The translations under genes were made by a program, and so were the position numbers. From CAZHPR01 sp964534305 (GTDB lineage Bacteria; Patescibacteriota; Minisyncoccia; Phycocordibacterales; WO2-35-19), in contig CAZHPR010000010.1 in assembly GCA_964534305.1 (NCBI GenBank), forward strand, positions 1 through 30,428: a stretch of DNA of 30,428 nucleotides, written 5' to 3'. Shown here piece by piece: positions 8,167 through 18,300 of this stretch. The notes beneath the pieces were generated by a model. It saw only the letters and a list, made by a program, of their open reading frames with translations. It ran no database searches and was not told the origin of the DNA. Position 1 is the stretch's first letter. Every line of letters begins with the position of its first letter.

Positions 8167-8601
8167 ATGGATCTTTTCAGCCAGAGGTTGTCTTTGCTCC
8201 TTTCCGTAGCCGTTCTGGTGCTTATTGCGAGCACTGGCCTGGCTGCAACGATACCTGAAACGAGTTGTTTCGTGAACGGTATCAAAACCGAAACTATTGG
8301 TGCCGATTCTTCCACGCGTGTGGCGGACATCGGCGCGACACATTTGTGGCTTTCGAGGGCTTCGCCTCAGTGCGCCGCAACTGATGTCGCTGTCTCCAAC
8401 CAGTCGACCCTCTTCTACGGAGACGTCGCTGGAGGGGACACCAACACCAACAACAACATGGCGATCAATATCGCCCAGAGTCATCGCACCTCTGTCATGG
8501 GTGTTGTGGCGGGGGCTACCGGTCATCGTCGTGTTGTCAGCAGGCCCGTTTGGATGGTCAATGCCCGCACTGCGCGGCAGTGGTCTCCTCTCCGGATCTA
8601 A
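8167..8601 (+). CDS. Predicted secreted protein, unknown function
   Basis: A 144-residue protein of no family I recognise. A clear signal peptide (charged start MDLFSQR, hydrophobic residues 8-24, small residues ASTGLAA) suggests cleavage near residue 27 and a mature protein of about 115 residues with two cysteines (34 and about 69) that could form a disulfide. The rest is rich in Ala, Thr, Asn and Val (GGDTNTNNNMAINIAQS). It has every part of an independent unit: a TTGACA promoter, AGGAGG nine bases before ATG, and terminator hairpins right after the stop. Its GC-rich codons contrast sharply with uvrD and rpoD on either side. Long open frames on the opposite strand here are composition shadows. 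Confidence 0.7.
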   Translation: MDLFSQRLSLLLSVAVLVLIASTGLAATIPETSCFVNGIKTETIGADSSTRVADIGATHLWLSRASPQCAATDVAVSNQSTLFYGDVAGGDTNTNNNMAINIAQSHRTSVMGVVAGATGHRRVVSRPVWMVNARTARQWSPLRI

Positions 8602-8604
8602 CCT

Positions 8605-8657
8605 TGCCTCCTCCGAAAGGAGGGCAAAATCCCCCAAGCTTCGGCAAGGGGGATTTT
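8605..8657. terminator. Double hairpin terminator / palindromic repeat
   Basis: Two adjacent hairpins: CTCC-GAAA-GGAG within 8605-8627, and AAAATCCCCC/GGGGGATTTT (8626-8635, 8648-8657) with a GC-UUCG-GC tip. The A4/T4 ends let it terminate in either direction. It closes the secreted-protein gene and faces rpoD. Confidence 0.65.
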
Positions 8658-8678
8658 CCATATCTCTCTTTTGTACAA

Positions 8679-8699
8679 GTACAAGGAGAGTCCTTGTAC
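8679..8699 (-). terminator. Hairpin after rpoD
   Basis: A perfect 9-bp stem GTACAAGGA/TCCTTGTAC with a 3-nt loop, 20 bases beyond the rpoD stop. The T-rich tract on the minus side is interrupted (TTGTACAAAAG), so termination may be partial. Confidence 0.5.
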
Positions 8700-8718
8700 A
8701 GATTTTATGGCCTATTTA

Positions 8719-9939
8719 TTATAAGAAGTGTTGAAGGCGCTGGGCTTTTTCGTGGCCACGCATTTTTTCTAAGGCTTTGGCTTCTATCTGTCTGATACGT
8801 TCACGAGTGACTCCGAATTCCTTGCCTACATCTTCCAGAGTATGGTAGACACCGTCCATAAGACCATTTCTCATCTCAATAATCTTTCTTTCTTTTTCTG
8901 GGAGATCCTGGAGGATTTCCATAAGCTGATCCCTGATAATTCTTCTGTTTGATTCTTGATCTGGAGAAAGTATCTTCTCATCCGCAATAAAGTCTCCAAG
9001 AGTGGATTTTTCGTCCTCATCACCAACTGGAGTTTCTAGGGATACGGTACCTTGATCAATCTTTTCTATCATATAAATTTTTTCTGGCTCAAGGTTCATC
9101 TCAACAGCAATTTCTTCTGGGAGTGGATCTCTACCAAGATCTTGAGAAAGTCTCCTTACAACCTGTTTGTATTTTGCGATAGTTTCTACCATGTGTACTG
9201 GTACGCGAATAGTCCTTGATTGATCGGCCAAGGCTCTGGTTATCGCTTGTCTTATCCACCAGGTTGCATAAGTAGAAAACTTGAATCCTTTTGTCCAATC
9301 AAATTTGTCCACCGCTTTAAACAGACCAATATTACCTTCTTGTATCAAGTCTAGAAGAGTGAGATCAGAGCTCCTACCAACATATTTTTTTGCAATTGAA
9401 ACCACAAGTCTCAGGTTGGCTCTAGCCAAAATATTTTTTGCCTCATCATCACCGTTGAGGATTCTTCTTGCCAGCTCTTTCTCTTGGGCGCCACTTATAA
9501 GCTTGTGAGTGCCGATTTCTTTTAGATACATCTGGATAGAGTCATAAGAAGAGTCGTCCTTCCAAGCGTCTTTTTTGTCTATATTTATATCATCAAGGAG
9601 TCTTCCTCCTTCTAGTATCTCAACCCCAGCCGTAGCCGCTTCTTCGTATATTTCTTCTAGTAGATCAACATCATCTTCAATTGTTGGGAATTCTTTGAGT
9701 ATTTCATCAAAGGTTATAAATCCTCTCTCTTTGCCTTTTGTTATGAGTAATGTTTTTTTGTTGTCTGATTCTTTTATTGGGCTAGCTTTTTTCTTTGTTT
9801 TTAATGGCTTCTTTTCTACCTTTTTGGTCGTCTTTGCTTTTGATTTTATAACTTTCTTTGGTGTTTTCTTGATCTTTGATTTTATTCTTTCTTTTTTCAG
9901 TTTCTTGAACTTTTCTTTTTTATTTTTTTTGTTTTTCAT
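8719..9939 (-). CDS. rpoD: RNA polymerase primary sigma factor
   Basis: The 406-residue housekeeping sigma-70. A very lysine-rich N-terminal tail (about residues 1-55) precedes a short region 1. Region 1.2 begins at DSIQMYLKEIG. Region 2 contains DLIQEGNIGLFKAVDKFD and the -10 recognition helix FSTYATWWIRQAITRAL. Region 3 starts RTIRVPVHM. Region 4 ends with the -35-binding helix-turn-helix TLEDVGKEFGVTRERIRQIE. Fully conserved regions 2.4 and 4.2 fit the TTGACA/TATAAT promoters seen throughout the window. It is the last gene of the rpoB-rpoC-dnaG-rpoD run, 40 bases after dnaG, with an AT-only leader and no SD. Confidence 0.96.
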   Translation of the reverse strand: MKNKKNKKEKFKKLKKERIKSKIKKTPKKVIKSKAKTTKKVEKKPLKTKKKASPIKESDNKKTLLITKGKERGFITFDEILKEFPTIEDDVDLLEEIYEEAATAGVEILEGGRLLDDINIDKKDAWKDDSSYDSIQMYLKEIGTHKLISGAQEKELARRILNGDDEAKNILARANLRLVVSIAKKYVGRSSDLTLLDLIQEGNIGLFKAVDKFDWTKGFKFSTYATWWIRQAITRALADQSRTIRVPVHMVETIAKYKQVVRRLSQDLGRDPLPEEIAVEMNLEPEKIYMIEKIDQGTVSLETPVGDEDEKSTLGDFIADEKILSPDQESNRRIIRDQLMEILQDLPEKERKIIEMRNGLMDGVYHTLEDVGKEFGVTRERIRQIEAKALEKMRGHEKAQRLQHFL

Positions 9940-9979
9940 ATTTTTAATTTTTAGCTGGTTAAATAATATTTTTAATTTT

Positions 9980-11647
9980 TCATGTATATAAATTTAATTC
10001 TTTTATTCTGGTTGATATATTTTTTATTTCATCCTCTAACCTTTTTGTGTCTTCGCCGCCACTCCTATCTAGTATATTTGTCTTCTCCGTAAGCCTTCTC
10101 TTTAGATATTCTAGTTCTACTCTACTTAGTATTTCTTTTACAACCTTTTCGGTATTACCGTTCTCTAAATATTTTTCTGCTTGGAACATAAGGAGATCTC
10201 GATCTCTTTCGTAGGAATCTAGTATTTCTCGCACCCTATCGTCCCCAACGATATGAGAATAGTTTTTTATAATTTCTTCCTGGTTGTTGTCTTTGTTTAT
10301 AAATATAAGACCGACTAATACTGACTCAGGGTCGTTTTTGATAGTACTTAGCTCGGTAACCTCTTTTTCTCTAATACCGATTTCTTCTTTTATATTTTTT
10401 AGGTCATCCCACACGGAATCTTCTTTTATCCCAAGTTTTTCACTAACTAGTCTTACTAGGTGAGATTTCTCTATATTGCTTTTGACTGAGTTTATAAGAG
10501 GGAGTACTTGTCTACCAACCTCTTTCATCAGGTTGCTTCCCTTTCTTTCTTTTAATACTTTTTCTAAAGCAAATTCAACTACCCCCTTTGAAGCTCTTAG
10601 TGTCTCCTTCCATTTGTCAGGATTTTTTTCTGCTATTGAGGCTGGGTCCTCGCCTTCTTCTAGAGAAGCTATTTTAACTTCCATACCCAGATTCAATGCC
10701 ATAAGGGAAGCTCTGAGAGCCGCTTTTTCCCCAGCGTTGTCGCTGTCATACGCAATAATTATCCGGTTTGATAATTTTTGTATTCTTTTTAGATGTTCTT
10801 CTGTTATTGATGTACCTGAAGAGGCTACCGTGTTGGAAACCCCGGCTTGATGAGATAGTACGATATCTATTTGTCCTTCTACTATTACCGAATAATCTAG
10901 TTTGCGGATGAAGTTCTTGGCGATATGAAATCCATACAACACTTCTGATTTTTTGAATAAGTCTGTTTCTGGTGAGTTCAGATATTTTGGCGCCTTATCA
11001 TTTTCTCCTAGGAGTCTTCCGGAAAACGCGATAACTCTCTCAGCTGTATCAAAGATCGGAAACATAATCCTGCTCCTAAAAGTATCGTAATACTTCTCTT
11101 CACCCTCAACTTTTTTTATAAGACCAGCGCTTAACATTTCTTCTTTTGAAAAGCCGTGAGATTCTAAAAAGTTGTAGAGATTTCTCCAATCATTTTCTGC
11201 AAAGCCAATGCGCCACTTTTTTATAGAATCTTCACTCAAGCCTCTTTTTTTGACATAAGCTAACGCCTCTTTTGATTTTTGTAAGTTGTTTTCAAAGAAG
11301 ATTGTTGCCTTTTCTGTTATCTCTATTAGCCTATTTTTATTATTTTCTGATTCTTTGTTTTCTGTTTCTGTAAGTTTTACTCCGGCCCTTGATGCAAGTA
11401 GCTTCAAAGCTCCTTTAAAATCTAGACCTTCAAACTTTTCAACAAAGGTAAATATATCGCCACTCGCCTGACAACCAAAGCAGTAAAAACTGCCTCTTGC
11501 GGGAGATACAAAGAAAGAGGCCGTCCTTTCATTGTGAAAAGGGCATCTTGCTTTGTAGTTTATTCCCGACTTTTCAAGCTTAATATAAGAGCTTAGAGTC
11601 TCTACTATATCCAGCCTCTCTTTTATTTGTTCGGCTGCTCCTCTCAT
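9980..11647 (-). CDS. dnaG: DNA primase
   Basis: A 555-residue primase that makes RNA primers at the replication fork. The N-terminal zinc ribbon has C35, H38, C56 and C59 (CPFHNERTASFF and YCFGC). The catalytic core follows, with TOPRIM motifs VIVEGQIDIV (metal-binding Glu) and IIAYDSDNAGEKAALRA (DxD). The last 150 residues are charged and helical, probably the helicase-binding part, but not closely recognisable. Length is near the family norm. It starts 12 bases after the rpoC stop behind an ACCAAAAATAA leader without SD. Its place between rpoC and rpoD joins the dnaG-rpoD pair known from other bacteria to the polymerase operon. Confidence 0.95.
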   Translation of the reverse strand: MRGAAEQIKERLDIVETLSSYIKLEKSGINYKARCPFHNERTASFFVSPARGSFYCFGCQASGDIFTFVEKFEGLDFKGALKLLASRAGVKLTETENKESENNKNRLIEITEKATIFFENNLQKSKEALAYVKKRGLSEDSIKKWRIGFAENDWRNLYNFLESHGFSKEEMLSAGLIKKVEGEEKYYDTFRSRIMFPIFDTAERVIAFSGRLLGENDKAPKYLNSPETDLFKKSEVLYGFHIAKNFIRKLDYSVIVEGQIDIVLSHQAGVSNTVASSGTSITEEHLKRIQKLSNRIIIAYDSDNAGEKAALRASLMALNLGMEVKIASLEEGEDPASIAEKNPDKWKETLRASKGVVEFALEKVLKERKGSNLMKEVGRQVLPLINSVKSNIEKSHLVRLVSEKLGIKEDSVWDDLKNIKEEIGIREKEVTELSTIKNDPESVLVGLIFINKDNNQEEIIKNYSHIVGDDRVREILDSYERDRDLLMFQAEKYLENGNTEKVVKEILSRVELEYLKRRLTEKTNILDRSGGEDTKRLEDEIKNISTRIKELNLYT

Positions 11648-11659
11648 TTATTTTTGGTT

Positions 11660-14600
11660 TTAATTTGTCCCGACCTCTTTATCTATCGCTTTGAACTTCT
11701 CGCTTCCTTCAAAACCTGTTCCTGCTGGGATAAGTCTACCGATGATGACATTTTCCTTGAGACCCTTTAGTTGATCTACGGTACCCTTGAGGGCATTTTG
11801 TATCAGCATTCTTGTTGTGTGTTGGAAAGAAGCGGATGATAGGAAACTTCTTCTAGAAAGTGATACTTCTGTTATACCAAGTAGCAATGCTTCCGCTTTG
11901 GCTTCTGTCTTGCCAGTCTTCTTTGCCTCCTCGTTTTCTGTTGTTAGGTAGCTCTGAGAAACGATATCCCCTTGAGAGAATGTTGTTTCGCCCGGATCTT
12001 TTATTTTTCTTCTTGAGAACATTTGTCTGATTATCACCTCAATATGTTTTCTTGACACCGGTTCTCCTTGTAATTCATATATTTTGGTAATCTCGTGAAT
12101 TATGTAGTTTTGAGTCTTTTCCTTGCCAGCGTATTTGAAGAGTTCATCAAGATCAGCAGATCCGTCTGTCATAATCTCTCCCTTGCTTACTTTCTGGCCA
12201 ACCTCTACATTTATAATTCTGTTGTAGTTGATGTTGTACTCAGTTGCTGTTTTCGATTTCTCACCGCTTTCTGGGAGTACTACTATTGTTTTCTCCTTGC
12301 CATTTATTCTTATTTCGCTCACAACTCCATCAACATGAGAGATGACAGCTGGATTTTTTGGAGATCTATTTTCAAAAACTTCCTCAACTCTCGGTAGACC
12401 CATAGTAATATCTCCACCAGCTTGAGCAGCACCTCCAGCGTGGAAGGTTCTCATTGTTAGCTGTGTTCCTGGCTCACCGATCGCTTGGGCGGCAACTGTT
12501 CCTACTGCTTCTCCAAGCTCAATTACCTTACCTTTACCAAGGTCGCTTCCGTAGCAGTGTACGCAGATACCGTCTAGTGATTTGCAGGTCATTGGTGATC
12601 TTACTTCAAGTTTCTCTATTCCCAAAGATTCTATCTTTATTGCATCATCTCTGGTTATAAAGTGATTTCTCTTGAAGATAACATTTCCTTCTTTGTCTTC
12701 TAGATCTTTCGACAAGAATCTTCCTTTCGCAACCTTTGCTATTGATATCTCCATACCGGATGAAGTCTGGTTGCTAAGCTCAATACCTTCCTTGGTACCG
12801 CAGTCTTCTTCGATGATCAAAGTGTCCTGAGAGACATCGAATAGTTTTCTTGTAAGATAACCAGCCTTTGCGGTGTTTAGAGCGGTATCAGTAAGACCCT
12901 TTCTTGCTCCGTGAGTGGTGATGAAGTACTCAAGAGGGGTTAGACCTTCTTTGTTTGAAGAAATAACTGGGAAGTCAATAATCTCTCCTTGGGTATTGAT
13001 GATAAGACCTTTCATACCAGCCATCTGGGTAAGCTGTCCCATAGAACCTCTCGCACCAGACTTTACAAGGTCGTATACAGATCCGGATTTATCCATCGCT
13101 CCCTGCATTGCTTTCTCGACTCCCTCCTTGGCAGCTGTCCAAATTTCATTATTTTTGATTTTCTTTTCTGTCTGTGACAAAAGTCCATTTTCGTACTGCT
13201 CTTCAACCACGGCTATCTTTTTCTTAGCCTCATCAATTATTTCGTATTTATTTTCTGGAACTTTTATATCATCTATGCTCCATGTTGTACCGGATACAGT
13301 TGCATACTTAAATCCAAATTGTTTTATTTTGTCCATTATAGGAGGTATGCCTTCGGTACCATACTTTTGTAGTAGATCATCAACAAGAGCCTTCATCTTT
13401 TTGTTATCCATCTCGTGATTTATAAATGGATAATCATTTGGAAGCACTGAGTTAAATAGGAGTCTACCCGGAGTAGTTTCAAATATTTCTCCGTTGAACT
13501 TTGCATACTTTGGCGAGTCAGTTCCCAAGACTTTAATTTTTGATCTGTAATCTATTACTCCGAATTCTAGCGCAGAAATTGCTGCGTTAGGACTCTCGTA
13601 TATACTTCCCTCGCCTCTTTCGCCGGAGACATCTTTTGTCATCCAAAATACACCAAGGATAATATCGAGGGGTTTGTTCGAGATTGTCGGGTCGCCGCTT
13701 CCTGGCTTTAGGATATTTTTGTCAGAAGCCATTATGAGTCTCGCCTCTGCCTGAGCTTCTTCTCCTAGGGGTACGTGTACGGCCATCTGATCTCCGTCGA
13801 AGTCAGCGTTGAAAGCATTACATACAAGAGGGTGTACTTGGATAGCGTTTCCTTCGATAAGGATTGGTTGGAAAGCCTGGATACCTAGTCTGTGAAGAGT
13901 TGGTGCTCTGTTTAGGAGTACATATTTATTTTTTATAACATCTTCTAGGATCGCCCATACTTCTGGTATTTCTTCATCTATAAGTCTGCTTGCTCCTCTT
14001 ATGTTGTAAGCAAGTTCTTGTTTGAGAAGTTCTGCAATTATAAATGGTTTGAAAAGCTCTAGGGCCATATGCTTTGGAAGTCCACACTGATGAAGCTTTA
14101 GTTCTGGACCAACAACGATCACTGACCTACCAGAGTAGTCAACTCTTTTTCCAAGCAGGTTTTGTCTGAATAGACCTCGTTTGCCCTTTAGGTTGTCAGA
14201 GAGGCTCTTTAGTTCTCTTGCTTTTGCTGTTTGAGAGAGTTGCTGTTGGTTGCTGTTGTGTCTGATTGAGTTGTCTATTAGAGCATCTACGGCTTCTTGT
14301 AGGATTCTCTTCTCGTTTCGGAGGATTACATCGGGCGCTCCTATTTCAAGAAGTTTTTTGAGCCTGTTGTTTCTGTTTATAACTCTTCTGTACAAATCGT
14401 TTACATCGCTTGTTGCGTACCTACCACCATCGAGAGGGACCATTGGTCTCATCGCTGGAGGGATAACAGGTATACTTGTGAGGAACATCCACTCCGGTCT
14501 AGTACCAGACCTGATCATGTTTTGGATCATCCCAAGTCTCTTTGCAATCTTTGTCGACTCTACAGATTTTGATTTTTCTAGCTCAACTTTTAGATTGGCC

Positions 14601-15313
14601 TCTAGTTTGTGGAGGTCTACCTTTTTGAATATCTTGTATATTGCTTCAGCACCTATTTCTGCTTCAAATAGGGAGCTATATTTTAGAGAATAGTTGTGAT
14701 AAGCCACCTCATCTATAACTCGGCCTTCTTCTATGCTCTCTATTTCTCTCTTGGTAGATAGTAGCTTTTCTTTCAGTTCTTCTTTGTGCTTTTCTTCTTT
14801 TAGCTGTTTTATTTTTGATTTGAATTCAGCATCAAGATCTTTGAGTATAGATTGCTTTTCTTCAGCAGATACTTTTGTAATTATATAACCAGCAAAATAG
14901 ATTACCTTTTCTACATCCGCAGAAGGTACTCCAAGGATTAAACCTATTCTAGAAGGCATACTCTTTAAGAACCACACGTGAGCAACTGGTGCCGCAAGTT
15001 CTATGTGACCCATTCTTTCTCTTCTTACTATAGATCTTGTTATTTCAACACCACATTTTTCACAAACAATACCCTTGTATCTTATGCCTTTGTATTTACC
15101 ACAATAACACTCAAAGTCTCTGTCAGGGCCGAATATCTTTTCGTCAAAGAGACCCTGCCTCTCGCTTCGCTGAGTTCTGTAGTTGATTGTCTCAGGTTTT
15201 GTAACTTCTCCAAAAGACCACTCCTTTATAGCTTCAGGAGAGGCAAGAGATATTCTCATTGCGTCAAAGTCGTTTGTCGGCGCAGATTTTTTGTTCATAT
15301 TTTTGTTCTCCAT
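11660..15313 (-). CDS. rpoC: DNA-directed RNA polymerase subunit beta'
   Basis: A 1217-residue catalytic subunit. Zinc site 1 has C69, C71, C84 and C87 (CYCGKYKG, CEKCGVE). The active-site motif N502-ADFDGD carries the three magnesium-binding aspartates at 504, 506 and 508. LLGKRVDYSGRSVIVVGP and the DLVKSGARGSMGQLTQMAG segment (bridge-helix region) are intact. A second cysteine cluster (DCGTKEG and CKSLDGICVHC) fits zinc site 2. It is shorter than the roughly 1400 residues of E. coli, as expected without long lineage inserts. The start is five bases after the rpoB stop, with a TAAATAAATAAT leader lacking an SD. Confidence 0.97.
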   Translation of the reverse strand: MENKNMNKKSAPTNDFDAMRISLASPEAIKEWSFGEVTKPETINYRTQRSERQGLFDEKIFGPDRDFECYCGKYKGIRYKGIVCEKCGVEITRSIVRRERMGHIELAAPVAHVWFLKSMPSRIGLILGVPSADVEKVIYFAGYIITKVSAEEKQSILKDLDAEFKSKIKQLKEEKHKEELKEKLLSTKREIESIEEGRVIDEVAYHNYSLKYSSLFEAEIGAEAIYKIFKKVDLHKLEANLKVELEKSKSVESTKIAKRLGMIQNMIRSGTRPEWMFLTSIPVIPPAMRPMVPLDGGRYATSDVNDLYRRVINRNNRLKKLLEIGAPDVILRNEKRILQEAVDALIDNSIRHNSNQQQLSQTAKARELKSLSDNLKGKRGLFRQNLLGKRVDYSGRSVIVVGPELKLHQCGLPKHMALELFKPFIIAELLKQELAYNIRGASRLIDEEIPEVWAILEDVIKNKYVLLNRAPTLHRLGIQAFQPILIEGNAIQVHPLVCNAFNADFDGDQMAVHVPLGEEAQAEARLIMASDKNILKPGSGDPTISNKPLDIILGVFWMTKDVSGERGEGSIYESPNAAISALEFGVIDYRSKIKVLGTDSPKYAKFNGEIFETTPGRLLFNSVLPNDYPFINHEMDNKKMKALVDDLLQKYGTEGIPPIMDKIKQFGFKYATVSGTTWSIDDIKVPENKYEIIDEAKKKIAVVEEQYENGLLSQTEKKIKNNEIWTAAKEGVEKAMQGAMDKSGSVYDLVKSGARGSMGQLTQMAGMKGLIINTQGEIIDFPVISSNKEGLTPLEYFITTHGARKGLTDTALNTAKAGYLTRKLFDVSQDTLIIEEDCGTKEGIELSNQTSSGMEISIAKVAKGRFLSKDLEDKEGNVIFKRNHFITRDDAIKIESLGIEKLEVRSPMTCKSLDGICVHCYGSDLGKGKVIELGEAVGTVAAQAIGEPGTQLTMRTFHAGGAAQAGGDITMGLPRVEEVFENRSPKNPAVISHVDGVVSEIRINGKEKTIVVLPESGEKSKTATEYNINYNRIINVEVGQKVSKGEIMTDGSADLDELFKYAGKEKTQNYIIHEITKIYELQGEPVSRKHIEVIIRQMFSRRKIKDPGETTFSQGDIVSQSYLTTENEEAKKTGKTEAKAEALLLGITEVSLSRRSFLSSASFQHTTRMLIQNALKGTVDQLKGLKENVIIGRLIPAGTGFEGSEKFKAIDKEVGTN

Positions 15314-15318
15314 ATTAT

Positions 15319-18300
15319 TTATTTAGAATTATTATCTTCCTCTTCGACAAACTGATCTTCTTTTGATCGGAGTAGCTCTATGTTTAGAGAAAGGCCTCTT
15401 AGATTGTTAATAAGTACGTTGAATGCTGCTGGGATATTTTCACTCCTTATCTTTTCTCCCTTTACGATTGAGTCAAAAGCTGCGCTTCTTCCCAAAATAT
15501 CATCGGACTTGATTGTAAGCATTTCCCGAAGCGTATAGGCTGCTCCATGTCCAAGGAGAGCCCAGACTTCCATTTCTCCAAATCTCTGACCTCCGCCCTG
15601 AGCCTTACCTCCGAGTGGCTGTTGTGTGATAAGAGAGTATGGTCCGATCGATCTCATGTGTATCTTGTCTTCTACCATGTGGTCTAGCTTCAAGATGTAC
15701 ATATAACCAACAGAAGAATCCTGCTTGAATGCTTCTCCAGTTCTACCGTCGTATAGTCTCACCTTACCACTTTCGTTCCAGCCAGCTTTCTTTAGTTCTT
15801 CTTTTATTTCTTTGTCAGTCGCACCAGCAAACGGAGGCACTACCGCTTGATAACCGAGGGTCTTTGCGGCAAGACCTAGGTGAATCTCTAGGATCTGTCC
15901 TAGGTTCATACGACTAGGAACTCCGAGAGGAGTTAGAATTATGTCTACTGGAGTACCATCTGCCATATAAGGCATATCTTCTATCGGCAATATTTTTGAA
16001 ATAACACCCTTGTTGCCGTGTCTACCAGCAAGCTTGTCTCCGACAGAAACATTTCTTATTTGGGCGATCTCTATGTGTATTCTCTTTATTATTCCGGATT
16101 GAAGTTTGTCACCTCGCTCTCTTGAGAAAACTTGAACATTTATCACTCTACCCTTTTTACCACCATCAACTCTCTTTGAAGTATCCTTTACGTCTCTGGC
16201 TTTTTCGCCGAATAGAGATCTTAAGAGTCTTTCTTCTGGGGTCAGCTGAGTCTCACCTTTTGGAGTAATCTTTCCTACAAGGATATCTCCTGGGTGTACC
16301 TCTGCTCCGACTCGTATAATACCGTCCTCGGCAAGGTTTTTTAGCTTTGCCTCACCGACGTTTGGTATGTCGCAGGTTGTGACTTCTGGTCCGAGCTTTG
16401 TATCGCGCACGTTGACTACAACTTCATCTATATGTACGGTTGTAAATTTGTTTTCTTTTATCAGTCTCTCAGAAACAATGATCGCGTCTTCGTAGTTTGC
16501 TCCAGACCATGACAGAAAGGCTACCAGAATGTTTTGTCCGAGCGCCATCTCTCCGTTTACGCTAGTAAGGGTATCTGCCAAAACATCTCCTCTTTTTACA
16601 TGGTCGCCCACATTGACGATCGGTCTCTGGTGGAAGCATGTTGCGCTGTTGGTTTTTGAGAAGTTTACAATCCTGTATTCAACTTCCTCTCCGCCCTTTG
16701 TCTCCTTTACTACCACTCTGTTTCCGTCAACTTTTGTAACAGTACCTTCGTTTAGAGCAACTACCAATCTTCCAGTATCTCTCATCGCTGGCTCTTCCAT
16801 ACCGGTTGCAACGAGTGGAGCTTCTGGCTCTACACAAGGAGTTGCCTGTTTTTGCATGTTGGAACCCATGAGTGCTCTGTTTGCATCATTGTGATCTAGG
16901 AAAGGAATCATTGATGTGGCAATAGAAAATGCTTGGTTTGTAGCCACGTCCATATAAGCGACTTTTGATTTGTGTATAAGACCAGGTTTGCTATTGACTC
17001 TAGCCTCAACCATCTCGTTTATTATTTCACCCTTTTCGTTTAGGGGGGTTGCGGCGTGAGCTATCGCAAAACTCTCTTCTTCTAGAGCGTTTAGGTATTC
17101 TATTTCTTTTGTTATTGCACCATTTTTTACCTTTGCGTATGGTGTTTCTATCATTCCAAACTCGTTTATTCTCGCAAATACTGAAAGGTGCAAAATTAGA
17201 CCAATGTTTGGACCTTCTGGTGTGTGTATCGGACAAAGCCTTCCATAGTGGGAAGTGTGAACGTCTCTCACTTCAAAACCTGCCCTGCTCCTGTTTAATC
17301 CTCCTGGACCCAGTGCGGAGAGAGTTCTGAGGTGTTCTATTTCTGCAAGAGCGTTTTCTTGACCCATAAACTGTGAAAGCTGGTTGGTCGTAAAGAATTC
17401 TTTTATTCTCGCCTGAAGAGGTTTTGGCATTATAAAGTGGATAGGCAAAGTCACATCTGTCTCTACTGTAGACATTCTGTTTTGCATATTTCTCTTTATC
17501 TGCGCCATACCGATTCGGAATTTTTGTTGCAAAAGCTCTCCGACATATCTTACTCTTCTGCTACCTAGGTGATCTATATCATCCTCCATCGCATCTGGAG
17601 TAGTGTTTAGTTTTATTATGTGGTTTGCAACCAACTTTAGATCAGCAAGGTTTAGTGTTTTTCTCTCGCCTTCTTTGCCAGTTGTCGGTAGTCCAAATCT
17701 TGAGTTAAATCTAAATCTTCCTACTTTTTGCAAATCATATCTTTCTCCATCAAATAGTGCCGTGAAGAATTCTTTTGCGTTTTCTGCTGTCGCTAGGTCT
17801 CCGTCTCTAAGTCTCCTGTATATTTCTACATAAGCATCTGCTGAGGACTTTGAGTGATCTTTGGCAAGGGTCTTTTCTATATATTCTTTTGCTTCTGGAC
17901 TATCCTTAAATGCTTCTAGGATCTCTGTGTCTGTCTCTAGTCCAAAAGCCCTGAGTAGAGTTGTAAGGGTAAACTTCCTCTTTCTGTCTATTCTTACATA
18001 TATTGCCTTGTCTACATCTGTTTCTATCTCTATCCAAGCACCTCTAGCAGGGATAATCTTTGCTCCAAATAGGTTTCTACCCTTCAATTCTGTACTTGTG
18101 AAGAATACTCCGAATGATCTTGCGAGCTGTGGCACAATAACTCTCTCAACTCCACTTATTATAAATGTGCCGTGAGGAGTCATAACAGGGAAGTCAGCCA
18201 TAAATATCTCCTGTTCTTTCTCTGTGCCCATTGTCTTGTTTGTGAGCTTTACCTTTGCCTTGAGTGGAGCTTCGTAAGAAATCTTTTTCTCCTTGGCAAA

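Noticed and set aside
8128..8661. 177-codon minus-strand frame opposite the secreted-protein gene
   Set aside because: A composition shadow in GC-rich DNA; the plus frame has promoter, SD, signal peptide and terminator.
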